DNA of 64,000 nt from Blastochloris viridis (GCF_001402875.1 NZ_CP012946.1:248001-312000), one strand, 5' to 3'. Shown: positions 43,847-53,310, counted from the first letter of the stretch. Notes: generated by a model from the letters alone, not told the origin. Translations and numbers: made by a program.

Positions 43847-44944
43847 ATGCCGACCATCAGCCTTTGCATGATCGTGCGCGACGAGGAGGCCATGCTGCCG
43901 GACTTCCTCGGCAGCGTGGCCGGCTGCTTCGACCAATTCGTCGCGGTCGACACCGGCTCGCGCGATGGCACCGTTGCAATTCTCCGCGGCGCCGGCGCCG
44001 AGGTGCATGACATGGTGTGGCCGGACGATTTCGCCGCGGCCCGCAATGAGAGCTTGCGCCATGCCACCGGCGAGTGGGTGCTGGTGCTGGACGCGGACGA
44101 GTTTCCAACCGCCGGCTTCCGCCATGAGCTGCGCGCCTTCGTCGAACGCCCAGGGCTCGGCGCCGGCGTCATCCTGCGCCATGACGAGCAGAAGAACGGC
44201 ATCGTGCGCACCCCCTGGACGCTCCGGCTGTTCCGGTCTTCGCCGGACATCCGTTACCGCTGCCGCATCCACGAGGATGCCTCCGACAGCATCAAGGCGA
44301 TGCTGGCGCGGCGCGGGGAGGCGATCGGGCGGCTGTCGACGCCGGTGCGCCACGTCGGCTATCGGGCCGAGCGGATGGATGCCAAGGACAAGGCGGCGCG
44401 CGACGAGCGGCTGCTGCGGCTGGCGGTGGCGGACGATCCCAGCGACCTCTACAGCCGCTACAAGCTGCTCGAACTCTATCGGTTCTGGGGGAACGCCGCG
44501 AGCATGGCGCCGGTCGCCGCCGAGTGCCGTGCATTGATCGAGCGCGGCGTGCCTCTCGCGCCGGCCCATATCGCGGGCGACCTGGTCGAGATGATGCGGG
44601 CGGCGCTGTATCCCGGCGAGGCTGCGGCGGGGCTGGCCTTCCTGACGGCGATGGCGCCGGTTGCCGGCCACACCGGCCATTATCACCTCGCGGTCGCCTC
44701 GCTGCTGGAGGACCGCGGCAGCTCGGCCGCCGCCGGGCACTTCGCCAGGGCGCTCGAACTGGCGCCGGGCGATCCGGCGCAGACCTTTATCGAGACGCGC
44801 GCCCTGACCGGCCTGACCCGGCTGGCGCTGGCTGCCGGGGATCTGACAGGCGCCAAGCGTCACGCCGGTGCGGCGTTCCAGGTCGCGCCGGACGACGCCG
44901 AGGTCCAGCTGGCGATGCAGGTCCTGGCAGGGGTGCCGGGATGA
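43847..44944 (+). CDS. GT2-family glycosyltransferase with C-terminal TPR-like repeats
   Basis: 365 residues. The N-terminal GT-A domain has ISLCMIVRDEEAMLPDFL, CFDQFVAVDTGSRDGTVAIL, and the DXD motif in WVLVLDADEF near residue 80, then RLFRSSPDIRYRCRIHEDAS. From about residue 200 the sequence is helical with repeat-like units (DPSDLYSRYKLLELYRFWGN; HFARALELAPGDPAQTFIET; HAGAAFQVAPDDAEVQLAMQ), i.e. SunS-like GT2-TPR architecture. Some members glycosylate peptides or proteins. It is divergent from the ECF sigma-fliC side of the flagellar block. Start at 43847 chosen for the conserved N-terminus. Confidence 0.85.
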   Translation: MPTISLCMIVRDEEAMLPDFLGSVAGCFDQFVAVDTGSRDGTVAILRGAGAEVHDMVWPDDFAAARNESLRHATGEWVLVLDADEFPTAGFRHELRAFVERPGLGAGVILRHDEQKNGIVRTPWTLRLFRSSPDIRYRCRIHEDASDSIKAMLARRGEAIGRLSTPVRHVGYRAERMDAKDKAARDERLLRLAVADDPSDLYSRYKLLELYRFWGNAASMAPVAAECRALIERGVPLAPAHIAGDLVEMMRAALYPGEAAAGLAFLTAMAPVAGHTGHYHLAVASLLEDRGSSAAAGHFARALELAPGDPAQTFIETRALTGLTRLALAAGDLTGAKRHAGAAFQVAPDDAEVQLAMQVLAGVPG

Positions 44945-45050
44945 GGTGGCTCGGCAGCATCACGTTGTGACCCCAGCGTGCCCCGCCGGTCGTCGCGAGG
45001 GGATTTGCGGTGACGGGAGGACGCACGGCCCGAGGTCGCCGGGCTCGACC

Positions 45051-45632
45051 TCAGATCACTTTCACGGCGATCACGAAGCCGGCCACCACGATCACCGCCA
45101 ACGCCGCCGTCACCAGCCCGAGCCGGCGCTCGATGAACTCGCGCGCGGCGTCTCCCCAACGGTTGAGCAGGAACGCCAGCAGGAAGAACCGGATGCCGCG
45201 GGTGATCGTCGACAGCACCACGAACCAGAACAGATTGAACCCGGAGAAGCCGGAGGCGATGGTCACCAGCTTATAGGGGATCGGCGTCAGGCCCTTGATC
45301 AGGATGATCCAGGCGCCCCATTCGGTATAGGCGGCGCGGAAGGCTTCGAGCTTGGTGTGGTAGCCGTAGAGCGAGACGATCCACAGCCCGACCGAGTCAT
45401 ACAGCAACGCGCCGATGGCGTAGCCGGCAAGGCCGCCCGCCACCGACGCCAAGGTGCACACCAGGGCGAAAAAATAGGCGCGGTCGGGCCGCGCCAGCGC
45501 CATCGGCACCAGCATCGCGTCCGGCGGGATCGGGAAGAACGAACTCTCGGCGAACGACACCGCCCCCATGTACCAGGGCGCGGACTTCTTCTCGGACAAG
45601 GTAATGACGGCGTCGTAGAGGCGGCGGAGCAT
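45051..45632 (-). CDS. YqaA-family (DedA-like SNARE-associated) membrane protein
   Basis: 193 residues from the ATG at 45632. Motifs FAESSFFPIPPDAMLVPMAL and IKGLTPIPYKLVTIASGFSG mark the YqaA/DedA superfamily. Around five hydrophobic segments, including SVAGGLAGYAIGALLYDSVG and AALAVIVVAGFVIAVKVI at the end. Members are thought to act in lipid flipping or membrane homeostasis; specific substrate unknown. It is 88 bases after the CNNM gene on the same strand. Confidence 0.9.
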   Translation of the reverse strand: MLRRLYDAVITLSEKKSAPWYMGAVSFAESSFFPIPPDAMLVPMALARPDRAYFFALVCTLASVAGGLAGYAIGALLYDSVGLWIVSLYGYHTKLEAFRAAYTEWGAWIILIKGLTPIPYKLVTIASGFSGFNLFWFVVLSTITRGIRFFLLAFLLNRWGDAAREFIERRLGLVTAALAVIVVAGFVIAVKVI

Positions 45633-45720
45633 GGCGAACCTGTGGGATGAGCCTGAGCATGGCGATACACCGCCAGGGCGTCGGATGCTACCGCCTGGGT
45701 CAGGGTTTTGCCGGGTGCGG

Positions 45721-47016
45721 TCAGGCAGCCCGGTTTCCAGTTGCGCCAGCCACCGCTGGCAGCGGTGCCACCCGCAACAGGGTGATGCGGTTGCGGCTCT
45801 TGCGCAGGATGCGGAAGCGGAAGCCATGGAAGGTGAAGGTCTGCCCTGGCTCGGGAATGATGCCGGCTTCGTGGATGACGAGGCCGGCAATGGTGGTGGC
45901 GGCGCTCTCGGGCAGCCGCCAAGCCATGCGGCGGTTGAGGTCGCGCACCGGCACCGCGCCCTCCACTGTCACCGAGCCATCCGAGCGCGGGCGGATGCCG
46001 GCGACCGGCAGGTCGTGCTCGTCGGAAATGTCGCCGACGATCTCCTCTAGAATATCCTCCAGCGTGACGATGCCCATCACCTCGCCGTATTCGTCGACGG
46101 CGAAGGCAAGGTGCATCCGCCGCTTGCGGAAGGCGCGCAACTGCTCTTCGAGCGTGGTGGTGTCGGGTACGTACCACGGCGGCATCAGCAGGCTGGCGAC
46201 GTCGATCCGGTCGATGTCGTTGCCGGCCTGGGCCAGCGCCCGCAGCAGGGTCTTGGTGTGAAGCACGCCGACGATGTTTTCCGGCCGCTCACGGAAGACT
46301 GGCAACCGGGTGTGCGGCGAGACCAGCACCTGATGGACGATGTCGGCCGGCGGCGTCGCAATGTCGACCGCGATCATCTTGGTGCGGTGGATCATCACGT
46401 CGGACACTTCGAGAACCTTGAGGGCCAACAGGCCGCCGAGCATGTCGCGGTCCTCCTTCACCACCGAGCCCTCGCGGTGGAGAAGATCGACGGCGGCACG
46501 AAGTTCCTCGGTGCCGGTGTCGTCATTGGTCGACACCGGTGTCCGGTCATGAAAGGGAAACAGCGCGAAGCGGCCCGCCGCGTCGGGGATCGCGGCGATC
46601 GGCACGATCAACGCGGCCACTTTTGCCATCGGGCCGGCGATGATCTTGGCGATCCGGTTGGGATCGCGCGCCGGGATCGCCCGCGACAGCCCGCGCGCCA
46701 GCCCGAACACCACGAGGCCGATCGCCACCGCGGCCAATACGCCGGGCTTGCCCCAGCGGTCGTCCAGAACGGTGGTGGCGCTGGCGGTGGCAAAGATGGT
46801 GGCGCCGAGATTGGCAAGCCGTAGTGCCGACACCACGACATCGCGCCGCTCCAGCAGGGCGGCCGCGGCGGCGGCTTTGCGGTCGCCATCCTCGCCCTGG
46901 GCGTAAAGACGGGCGCGCGAGGCGCGCATCAGCGCGCTTTCCATCGCGAGCAGCGCCACCGAGACCAGGAAGCAGAGCGCGATCGCCGCGATCGCGAGGC
47001 TGTCGCCGTTGGTCAT
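45721..47016 (-). CDS. CNNM/HlyC-CorC-type transporter with CBS pair
   Basis: 431 residues. DUF21 membrane domain at the N-terminus (LAIAAIALCFLVSVALLAME, LRLANLGATIFATASATTVL, VLAAVAIGLVVFGLARGLSR). Two CBS domains follow from about residue 205 (MIHRTKMIAVDIATPPADIV ; AFAVDEYGEVMGIVTLEDIL). A CorC_HlyC/TerC C-terminal domain ends the protein (GFRFRILRKSRNRITLLRVA). This group is linked to Mg2+/Co2+ efflux, though several have other functions. Its ATG overlaps the aroB stop (ATGA), completing the aroK-aroB-CNNM operon seen across Alphaproteobacteria. Confidence 0.92.
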   Translation of the reverse strand: MTNGDSLAIAAIALCFLVSVALLAMESALMRASRARLYAQGEDGDRKAAAAAALLERRDVVVSALRLANLGATIFATASATTVLDDRWGKPGVLAAVAIGLVVFGLARGLSRAIPARDPNRIAKIIAGPMAKVAALIVPIAAIPDAAGRFALFPFHDRTPVSTNDDTGTEELRAAVDLLHREGSVVKEDRDMLGGLLALKVLEVSDVMIHRTKMIAVDIATPPADIVHQVLVSPHTRLPVFRERPENIVGVLHTKTLLRALAQAGNDIDRIDVASLLMPPWYVPDTTTLEEQLRAFRKRRMHLAFAVDEYGEVMGIVTLEDILEEIVGDISDEHDLPVAGIRPRSDGSVTVEGAVPVRDLNRRMAWRLPESAATTIAGLVIHEAGIIPEPGQTFTFHGFRFRILRKSRNRITLLRVAPLPAVAGATGNRAA

Positions 47017-48146
47017 GCCGGCGCGGCCTCGGTTTTAAGGAAGGCCTCGACCGCGGCCGGGTCGACGTCCTTGGCGACGAAGGCACCGCCAACGCCGCGC
47101 GCCAGAATGAAGGTCAACGCGCCGCGAGACACCTTCTTGTCCTGGGCGATCGCGGCCATCAACCCCTCGACCGGGCTGACGCCGCCCTGGATGTGCTGGA
47201 TGCGGGTCGGCAGGCCAACCTCGGCGAGGTGATCCTCGACGCGGGCGGCGACGGAAGGGGCGCACAGGCCGAGCCGCGCCGAGAAGCGGAAGGCCTGGGC
47301 CATGCCGATTGCCACCGCCTCGCCGTGCAGCAGGCGCTGGGAGAAGCCGGTCGCCTTTTCCAGGGCGTGGCCGAAGGTGTGGCCGAGATTGAGCAACGCG
47401 CGCTCGCCGCTCTCGCGCTCGTCACGGCCGACGATGGCCGCCTTGGCGCGGCAGCTGGTCTCGATGGCGTTAAGCCGCGCCGGGCCGCCGGCGAACACCT
47501 CGCGCCAGTTGCTCTCCAGCTCGGAGAAGAACGCGGCATCGTCGATCAGGCCGTATTTGGCGACCTCGGCGTAGCCGGCGCGGAACTCGCGGGCCGGCAG
47601 GGTGTCGAGCGCGGCGGAATCGGCCAGCACCAGCACCGGCTGATGGAAGGCGCCAATCAGGTTCTTGCCGTGCGCGGAGTTGATCCCGGTCTTGCCGCCG
47701 ACCGAGGAATCGACCTGCGCCAGCAGGGTGGTCGGCACTTGGACGAAGTCGACGCCGCGCCGGACCACGGCGGCGGCAAAGCCGGTGAGGTCGCCGACCA
47801 CGCCGCCGCCCAGCGCCACCACCAGGTCGCCGCGCTCGATCCTGGCATTGATCAGCGCCTCGACCACCCGTTCGAACACCGCAAAGCTCTTGGAGGCCTC
47901 GCCGGGTGCCACCAGGAACCGCGTTGCGGCGAGGCCGGCGGCGGCGAGCGAGGCTTCGAGCCTTTTCAGATGGAGCCCGGCCACGGTCTCGTCGGCGACG
48001 ATGGCGCAGCGCGCGCCGGGGCGGCGGGCGGCAATCTCGCCCCCGGCGGCCTCGATCAGGCCGGGGCCGATCAGGATGTCGTAGCTGCGGTTGGCGAGGT
48101 CCACCTGCACCTTGCGGGTCGGGACGGGCATTGCGGACTGGCTCAT
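47013..48146 (-). CDS. aroB: 3-dehydroquinate synthase
   Basis: 377 residues from the ATG at 48146, which overlaps the aroK stop (TGATG); an ATG at 48152 adds two residues. Conserved: PGARCAIVADETVAGLH, the NAD-binding GGGVVGDLTGFAAAVVRRGV, VPTTLLAQVDSSVGGKTGIN, KNLIGAFHQPVLVLAD, and the zinc ligand region ALLNLGHTFGHALE. Converts DAHP to 3-dehydroquinate in aromatic amino-acid biosynthesis. It lies between aroK and the CNNM gene, both overlapping. Confidence 0.97.
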   Translation of the reverse strand: MSQSAMPVPTRKVQVDLANRSYDILIGPGLIEAAGGEIAARRPGARCAIVADETVAGLHLKRLEASLAAAGLAATRFLVAPGEASKSFAVFERVVEALINARIERGDLVVALGGGVVGDLTGFAAAVVRRGVDFVQVPTTLLAQVDSSVGGKTGINSAHGKNLIGAFHQPVLVLADSAALDTLPAREFRAGYAEVAKYGLIDDAAFFSELESNWREVFAGGPARLNAIETSCRAKAAIVGRDERESGERALLNLGHTFGHALEKATGFSQRLLHGEAVAIGMAQAFRFSARLGLCAPSVAARVEDHLAEVGLPTRIQHIQGGVSPVEGLMAAIAQDKKVSRGALTFILARGVGGAFVAKDVDPAAVEAFLKTEAAPA

Positions 48147-48760
48147 CAGCATGGATCGGCGTTGGCGCTATCGAGGGACACGGAAGAGGTCACATGGTCG
48201 GTCAGCGCGGCGAGGATCTCCTCGACGATGACGTCCTGGGAGACGTCGCGCGACAGCACGGTGATGTCGGCTTCGGCATAGACAGGGTAGCGTTCTTCGA
48301 TCAGGCGCCGCATCACCCCTTCCGGGTCGGGCGCCTTGAGCAGCGGGCGGTCGGCCCGGCGGCGGACACGGCGCATCAGCACGTCGAAATCGGCCTTGAG
48401 CCAGACCGAGATCGCCCGTTCGCGGATGATCGCGCGAGTCTCCGGCCGCATATAGGCGCCGCCGCCGGTGGCGATCACCTGCGAAGTGCCCTCGACCAGC
48501 CGGCGGATCACCCGAGCCTCGCCGTCGCGGAAGGCGGGCTCGCCGTGGTTCTTGAAGATCTCGGCGACGGTCATGCCGGCGGCGGCCTCGATTTCGGTGT
48601 CGGCGTCGGCGAATGGCAGGCCGAGCCGGGTGGCCAGGCGCTTGCCTACGGTCGATTTTCCAGCGCCCATCATGCCGATCAGCACCACCGAGCGTGAGCC
48701 CAACCCGGCGCGCAGCTTGAACGGACGGTCGTCGGTCTCGGTCCTGGCCAGCGCGGTCAT
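48146..48760 (-). CDS. aroK: Shikimate kinase
   Basis: 204 residues from the ATG at 48760. Walker A GMMGAGKST at residues 29-37, DADTEIEAAAGMTVAEIF (shikimate-binding Asp), FRDGEARVIRRL, the ATGGGAYMRPETR loop and the LID arginine in RRRADRPLLKAPDPE. A 20-residue extension precedes the P-loop, common in this order. Phosphorylates shikimate. Overlaps aroB by the TGATG junction. Confidence 0.96.
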   Translation of the reverse strand: MTALARTETDDRPFKLRAGLGSRSVVLIGMMGAGKSTVGKRLATRLGLPFADADTEIEAAAGMTVAEIFKNHGEPAFRDGEARVIRRLVEGTSQVIATGGGAYMRPETRAIIRERAISVWLKADFDVLMRRVRRRADRPLLKAPDPEGVMRRLIEERYPVYAEADITVLSRDVSQDVIVEEILAALTDHVTSSVSLDSANADPC

Positions 48761-48907
48761 GGCGTCTCTCCCCCGGCCGGCTCTATAGCATGCCGCGCGC
48801 GAATGGCAGGAATTGGCCCAAAGAATAGAGGCGCGCGCGACCAGCCTTGCCAGCGGCAGACGGACGTGGTGCCCTGCCGCAAACGCAACCAAGCTGGAAT
48901 CGCGGCC

Positions 48908-49057
48908 ATGCCCTTTCTGATCCGGTTCCTGATGACCATCCTCCTGCTCGGCGCGGCGGGCTATGGCAGCTTATTCGCGCTGGCGACCATGGTCGAGCCG
49001 ACCCAGCGCGAGATGACCGTCACCATCTCGCCCGACCGTTTCCACCGGGCCAACTGA
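48908..49057 (+). CDS. Conserved small membrane protein upstream of xerD
   Basis: 49 residues. A single hydrophobic helix at about 4-27 (LIRFLMTILLLGAAGYGSLF) followed by a short polar tail (LATMVEPTQREMTVTISPDR). The length, the EPTQREMTVTI tail and the position between divergent aroK and xerD match a small hypothetical protein seen in many Hyphomicrobiales. Function unknown. It ends 20 bases before the xerD start. The recognition rests on context and pattern, not on a search. Confidence 0.7.
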   Translation: MPFLIRFLMTILLLGAAGYGSLFALATMVEPTQREMTVTISPDRFHRAN

Positions 49058-49077
49058 CGGTGGCGGGCCGGCGCGTC

Positions 49078-50025
49078 ATGGCGCCCGCCTCCCGCCGCGG
49101 CGACCGGGGGGCGGTGGCGCTGTTTCTCGACATGCAGGTCGCCGAGCGCGGCGCAGCCGGCAACACCGTCGAGGCCTATCGGCGCGACCTCGACGACTAT
49201 GTCGGCTTCCTGGCCGGGCGTGGGCGCGTCGCTGCCCTCGCCGACACGGACGATATCCGCGCCTTTCTCGCCGAACTGTCGGACCGCGGCCTGAAGCCCT
49301 CGACGGTGGCGCGCCGATTGTCGGCGATTCGCCAGCTCCACCGCTTTCTTTACGCCGAGGGCCTCGCCGGCGGTGACCCGGCGGCGGTGCTGGAAGGGCC
49401 GCGGCGCGGCCGCGGCCTGCCGAAGGTGCTCTCCGTCGCCCAGGTCGACACCCTGCTTGAGACCGCCCATGCCGCCGCGGCCGGTGTCGGCGTGGGGGGG
49501 GCGTCCCAACTCAGGGCGGCGCGGCTCGCCGCGCTGATCGAAACGCTCTACGCCACCGGGCTTCGCATCTCCGAGCTGGTGGCGCTGCCCGCCTCGGCGG
49601 CGCGCGCGGCCGAGGCGCTGGTGGTGCGCGGCAAGGGCGGCAAGGAGCGGTTGGTGCCGCTGACGGAGGCGGCCAAACGGGCGATGGCTCACTACCGGAT
49701 GCTGCACAGGCAGGCCGGCATCGCTGCGGGCGAGGGCAGATGGCTGTTTCCCTCGTTCGGCGACAGCGGGCACCTCACCCGCCAGCACGTGGCCCGCGAG
49801 TTGAAGGCGCTGGCCGCTGCCGCCGGGCTCGACCACCGCTTGGTGTCGCCGCACGTGTTGCGCCACGCCTTCGCCAGCCACCTGCTGCAGAATGGCGCGG
49901 ACCTTCGCACGGTGCAGACCCTGCTCGGCCACGCCGATATCTCGACCACCCAGATCTATACCCACGTGCTGGATGAGCGGCTGGCGGCAATGGTGCGCGA
50001 TTTGCATCCTCTGGCCGAAGATTGA
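49078..50025 (+). CDS. xerD: Site-specific tyrosine recombinase XerD
   Basis: 315 residues from the ATG at 49078; a GTG at 49060 is also in frame. N-terminal SAM-like core-binding domain (AGNTVEAYRRDLDDYVGFLA). Catalytic residues: Arg163 (ATGLRISEL), Lys186 (RGKGGKER), His259 and Arg262 (SPHVLRHAFASHLL), His285 (LLGHADIST) and the nucleophile Tyr294 (TQIYTHV). With XerC it resolves chromosome dimers at dif. It is not linked to a mobile element. A 15-residue insertion with AAAAGVGVGG sits between helix strands, as in other alphaproteobacterial XerD. Confidence 0.95.
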   Translation: MAPASRRGDRGAVALFLDMQVAERGAAGNTVEAYRRDLDDYVGFLAGRGRVAALADTDDIRAFLAELSDRGLKPSTVARRLSAIRQLHRFLYAEGLAGGDPAAVLEGPRRGRGLPKVLSVAQVDTLLETAHAAAAGVGVGGASQLRAARLAALIETLYATGLRISELVALPASAARAAEALVVRGKGGKERLVPLTEAAKRAMAHYRMLHRQAGIAAGEGRWLFPSFGDSGHLTRQHVARELKALAAAAGLDHRLVSPHVLRHAFASHLLQNGADLRTVQTLLGHADISTTQIYTHVLDERLAAMVRDLHPLAED

Positions 50026-50163
50026 CCCATGCCACGCCTGTCGCGAGCGCCAAGGCCGGGCAGATCTTGACTTCCGCTGCGTGGCGGAGTGATGTCCGCC
50101 GCCCCGGGGACGGCCCGGGCGATGCTCGCCCCCCCCCATTCATTGGCCAACCCGTGTCGTTCG

Positions 50164-51117
50164 ATGCGCAGCTATCTCGATTTTGAAAAGCCCGTTGCCG
50201 AGTTCGAAGCCAAGGTCGAGGAGCTTCGCGCCCTCGCCGCCAACGGGGAAGGCGTCGCCATCGGCGACGAGATCGCCAAGCTGGAGGCCAAGGCCAATCA
50301 GGCCTTGAAGGACCTCTATGCCAGCCTGACGCCGTGGCAGAAGGCGCTGGTGGCGCGGCACCCGCAGCGTCCGCACGTTTCCGACTACGTCCGCAGCCTG
50401 ATCACCGAGTTCGTCCCGCTCGCCGGCGACCGCAAGTTCGGCGAGGACGAGGCGATCCTCGGCGGGTTCGGCCGCTTCCGCGGCGAGCCGGTGTGTGTGA
50501 TCGGCCAGGAGAAGGGCTCCACCACCGAGGAGCGGCTGCGCCACAATTTCGGCATGGCCCGCCCGGAGGGCTACCGCAAGGCGGTGCGGCTGATGGAAAT
50601 GGCCGACCGCTTCGGCTTGCCGGTGCTGACATTGGTCGATACCGCCGGCGCTTATCCCGGCATCGGCGCCGAGGAACGCGGCCAGGCGGAAGCCATCGCC
50701 CGCTCGACCGACACCTGTCTCGGCCTCGGTGTGCCCAACGTCGCGGTGGTGATCGGCGAGGGTGGCTCGGGCGGGGCGATCGCCATCGCCACCGCCAACC
50801 GCGTGCTGATGCTGGAGCACGCCATCTATTCGGTGATCTCGCCGGAAGGCGCGGCCTCGATTCTGTGGCACGATTCCTCGCGGGCCCAGGACGCCGCGAC
50901 CAACATGAAGATCACCGCCCAGGATCTCATCAAGTTCGGGGTGATCGACAAGATCGTGCCGGAGCCGCCGGGGGGAGCCCACCGCAACGCCGAGGCGATG
51001 TTCACCACCGTTGGCGATGCGGTGGAGCAAGCGTTCGCTGAGTTGAAGGGGCTCTCCGCCACCGAAGTGCGGGAGCAGCGCTACGCCAAGTTCCTGGCGA
51101 TCGGGCGAACGCTCTAG
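50164..51117 (+). CDS. accA: Acetyl-CoA carboxylase carboxyltransferase alpha subunit
   Basis: 317 residues from the ATG at 50164. N-terminal [20 protein letters not shown], then [58 protein letters not shown] and [20 protein letters not shown], all characteristic of AccA. Transfers CO2 from biotin to acetyl-CoA, the first step of fatty-acid synthesis, with AccD. The stop TAG (51115-51117) lies inside a dispersed repeat element. Confidence 0.96.
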   Translation: MRSYLDFEKPVAEFEAKVEELRALAANGEGVAIGDEIAKLEAKANQALKDLYASLTPWQKALVARHPQRPHVSDYVRSLITEFVPLAGDRKFGEDEAILGGFGRFRGEPVCVIGQEKGSTTEERLRHNFGMARPEGYRKAVRLMEMADRFGLPVLTLVDTAGAYPGIGAEERGQAEAIARSTDTCLGLGVPNVAVVIGEGGSGGAIAIATANRVLMLEHAIYSVISPEGAASILWHDSSRAQDAATNMKITAQDLIKFGVIDKIVPEPPGGAHRNAEAMFTTVGDAVEQAFAELKGLSATEVREQRYAKFLAIGRTL

Positions 51118-51220
51118 AGCATTTTCCGCACAAGTGGGATCCGGTTGTGCGAAAGAAAATGCGAAATAACAAAGACCTAGAGCATCTGACCTGATGCAGG
51201 CAGGTCGGATAATGCTCTAG
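51112..51220. repeat. Dispersed palindromic intergenic repeat (two-armed copy)
   Basis: About 107 bp bounded by GCTCTAGAGCATTTTCC on one side and AATGCTCTAG on the other, so the ends are inverted. The interior has TCCGCACAAGTGGGATCCGG and further AAGAAAATGCG, which pairs with the left GCATTTTCC. The first bases of the unit contain the accA stop TAG. Related shorter copies lie at 53150-53200, 58882-58926 and 63920-63961. Such GAGCATTTTCC elements are widespread in Hyphomicrobiales chromosomes. Confidence 0.75.
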
Positions 51221-51395
51221 ACGCCCGGCGCCATTAACGCTTCGGTAAGGCTGTTCTTTCCACAGCCATGCGATCGCCCTATTCGTCGTCGACGGTACAG
51301 CCGGCGGGTCGCTTGGCTTTGAGTCGAGCCGGGCTCTTGCGCTAACTGAACCGTAACGCTAACGATTCATAATCGCGGTTCATTATGCCGGCGCC

Positions 51396-52928
51396 ATGAC
51401 GATGACGCTTTCAATGAAGGGTCTCGCGTTGAACCGTCCGCTCTCCTCTCGATTCCTCGCCGCTGCGTTCGCCACCGCTATCGCCGCTTCCGTTGCCGGA
51501 TGCGTCAGCGACGAGGTGTCCTCGCGCCTGCCCTCGCGCGCCCAGCAACCGCTCAAGCCGGCGACGCTTGCCCTGCTTGAAGAAAAGGGCATGTCGAAAT
51601 CGAGCCCGATGGTCATTCGCCTGTTCAAGCAGGAGAGTGAACTCGAGGTGTGGAAGCCGACCCGCGAAGGCCGCTACGAGCTGTTCAAGAGCTACCCGAT
51701 CTGCCGTTGGTCGGGCGAGCTTGGACCCAAGGTCAAAGAAGGCGATCGCCAGGCACCCGAGGGGTTCTATACCATCGTGCCCGGCCTGATGAACCCGCGC
51801 TCGAGCTACTATCTTGCCTTCAATACCGGATTCCCGAATGCGTTTGACCGCGCCCACGGCCGTTCCGGTGGCGACCTGATGGTGCACGGTGATTGCTCCT
51901 CGCGCGGCTGCTATGCGATGACCGACGAGCAGATTGCCGAGATCTACACGCTGGGCCGCGAGAGCTTCGAAGGCGGACAGCGCTCGTTCCAGGTCCAGGC
52001 CTATCCGTTCCGGATGACACCGGAGAACCTCGCCAAGCACCGCAGCAACCCCAACATGGCGTTCTGGCGGATGCTGAAGGAGGGCAACGACCAGTTCCTG
52101 GTGTCGCGCAAGGCCCTCAAGGTCGACGTTTGCGAGAAGAAGTACGTGTTCAACGCCACTCCGGTGGGCGGGGCGAAGTTCGATCCGGTCGGATTGTGCC
52201 CGTCCTACGAGGTGCCGCAGGACATCGCCGCCGCCACCGCGCAGAAGCGCGCCGCTGACGATGCCAAGGTCGCGGCTCTGCTCCACGATGGCGTGACCCC
52301 GGCTCCGGTCAAGACCGGTGCCGACGGCGGCATGCACCCGGTGTTCCTGGCAGCGGTGAAGGGCATCGGCGACCCGGCGTCCGGCGACGTCATCCGCACC
52401 GAACCCTATCGTCTGCCCGGAACCATTCCGGCCCATGTCGTGCCGCCGCGCGAGCCGAGCGTGGCAAAGGCGGTGCAGCCCGACACGCTGAAACCCGAGA
52501 AATCTCAGCTGGAGAGTAAGCCGAACGAGGTCGCCGCGGCGTCGGCCACCGGCTCCGGGTCGTGGTTCAACCGCTTGTTCGGCAGCGGTGAGGATACGAC
52601 GGCATCGACGACCGCGTCGGTGCAGGCGAATCATACCGAATCCACCCAGGCGCTTGCCAGCCCGCCACGGGCGGCAGCACCGCAGCCGCCGATCCGTCCG
52701 ACCGAGAAGCCGGCATCGCACAGTCCGAGCAGCGGCTACGCGCTGACCTCGGCGCCGCCGCCGGCGCGGCCGGGCGCGGTTCCGGTCACCCAGCCGGGTT
52801 CGCACACCGCCCAGCCGACGACGCAGGCCCGGCCGGGCGCCGTCGCTGACACCGCCGCCACTGCGCCAGCAATCGGCGTGATCGTCGGTGCCGCGCCGGT
52901 GCTGGGCACCAGCAGCTTCGCCCGCTGA
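51396..52928 (+). CDS. YkuD-domain murein L,D-transpeptidase lipoprotein
   Basis: 510 residues. Signal with lipobox SVAGC (Cys36). The YkuD catalytic domain spans about 68-195 with HGDCSSRGCYAM: His163 and nucleophile Cys171, YafK-like. Residues 330-510 are a long Pro/Ala/Ser/Thr-rich low-complexity tail (for example PPPARPGAVPVTQPG). L,D-transpeptidases make 3-3 crosslinks or anchor lipoproteins to peptidoglycan; YafK-type proteins may instead cleave such links. The gene is monocistronic and followed by repeats. The ATG at 51396 is preceded by no strong Shine-Dalgarno; the ATG at 51414 is an alternative. Confidence 0.9.
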   Translation: MTMTLSMKGLALNRPLSSRFLAAAFATAIAASVAGCVSDEVSSRLPSRAQQPLKPATLALLEEKGMSKSSPMVIRLFKQESELEVWKPTREGRYELFKSYPICRWSGELGPKVKEGDRQAPEGFYTIVPGLMNPRSSYYLAFNTGFPNAFDRAHGRSGGDLMVHGDCSSRGCYAMTDEQIAEIYTLGRESFEGGQRSFQVQAYPFRMTPENLAKHRSNPNMAFWRMLKEGNDQFLVSRKALKVDVCEKKYVFNATPVGGAKFDPVGLCPSYEVPQDIAAATAQKRAADDAKVAALLHDGVTPAPVKTGADGGMHPVFLAAVKGIGDPASGDVIRTEPYRLPGTIPAHVVPPREPSVAKAVQPDTLKPEKSQLESKPNEVAAASATGSGSWFNRLFGSGEDTTASTTASVQANHTESTQALASPPRAAAPQPPIRPTEKPASHSPSSGYALTSAPPPARPGAVPVTQPGSHTAQPTTQARPGAVADTAATAPAIGVIVGAAPVLGTSSFAR

Positions 52929-53149
52929 GGCCTGGCCGGGCCGGTTGCTGCGCGGGACGTCGGAGCCGACGCTGCCGAGGAATGCGGCCGGATGTCGGTG
53001 GCCGAGGCCTTGTCTTGAGGTCCATCGGCCTTCGTACCCGCCGGGGGTGAAAGCGCGCGTCGGGCAAGGCAACCGGATTCGGGCGCGTTCTGTTCGGCCA
53101 ACAGTCAGCGGTATTTTGCGCGAACGTGGACGCCGACTTGGCCGGCCAG

Positions 53150-53200
53150 CGCACTCTCCGCAAGGTGGATCCCAGTTTTGCGAATGAGAGTGCGATCGCG
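53150..53200 (+). repeat. Diverged copy of the dispersed GAGCATTTTCC-type repeat
   Basis: GCGCACTCTCCGCAAGGTGG, then ATCCCAGTTTTGCG, then AATGAGAGTGCG. The outer arms GCACTCT and AGAGTGC pair with each other. The interior follows the same order as the copy at 51112-51220 (TCCGC-AAGTGG-ATCC-GTT-TGCG). The arms have co-varied from the other copy, which keeps the stem. Confidence 0.65.
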
Positions 53201-53281
53201 CATTCGAAATCCGGACGATCAGGCGTGACCCCGCCCCGCTGAACCCCCTTGGTCGAACGGGGTTTCCGGCGACGTGAATGC

Positions 53282-53310
53282 AAAACACCGGCCTGATCGG
53301 CCGGTGTTTT
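53282..53310. terminator. Bidirectional intrinsic terminator
   Basis: AAAACACCGGCC and GGCCGGTGTTTT form a perfect 12-bp stem around TGATC. The A/T-rich bases at both ends serve as a T-run on either strand. It is 354 bases past the L,D-transpeptidase stop and stands between it and the IS110 locus. Confidence 0.8.

Noticed and set aside
49078..50025. XerD as an integrase of a mobile element
   Set aside because: Core-gene context (aroK, accA) and a XerD-like length and motif set point to the housekeeping recombinase.
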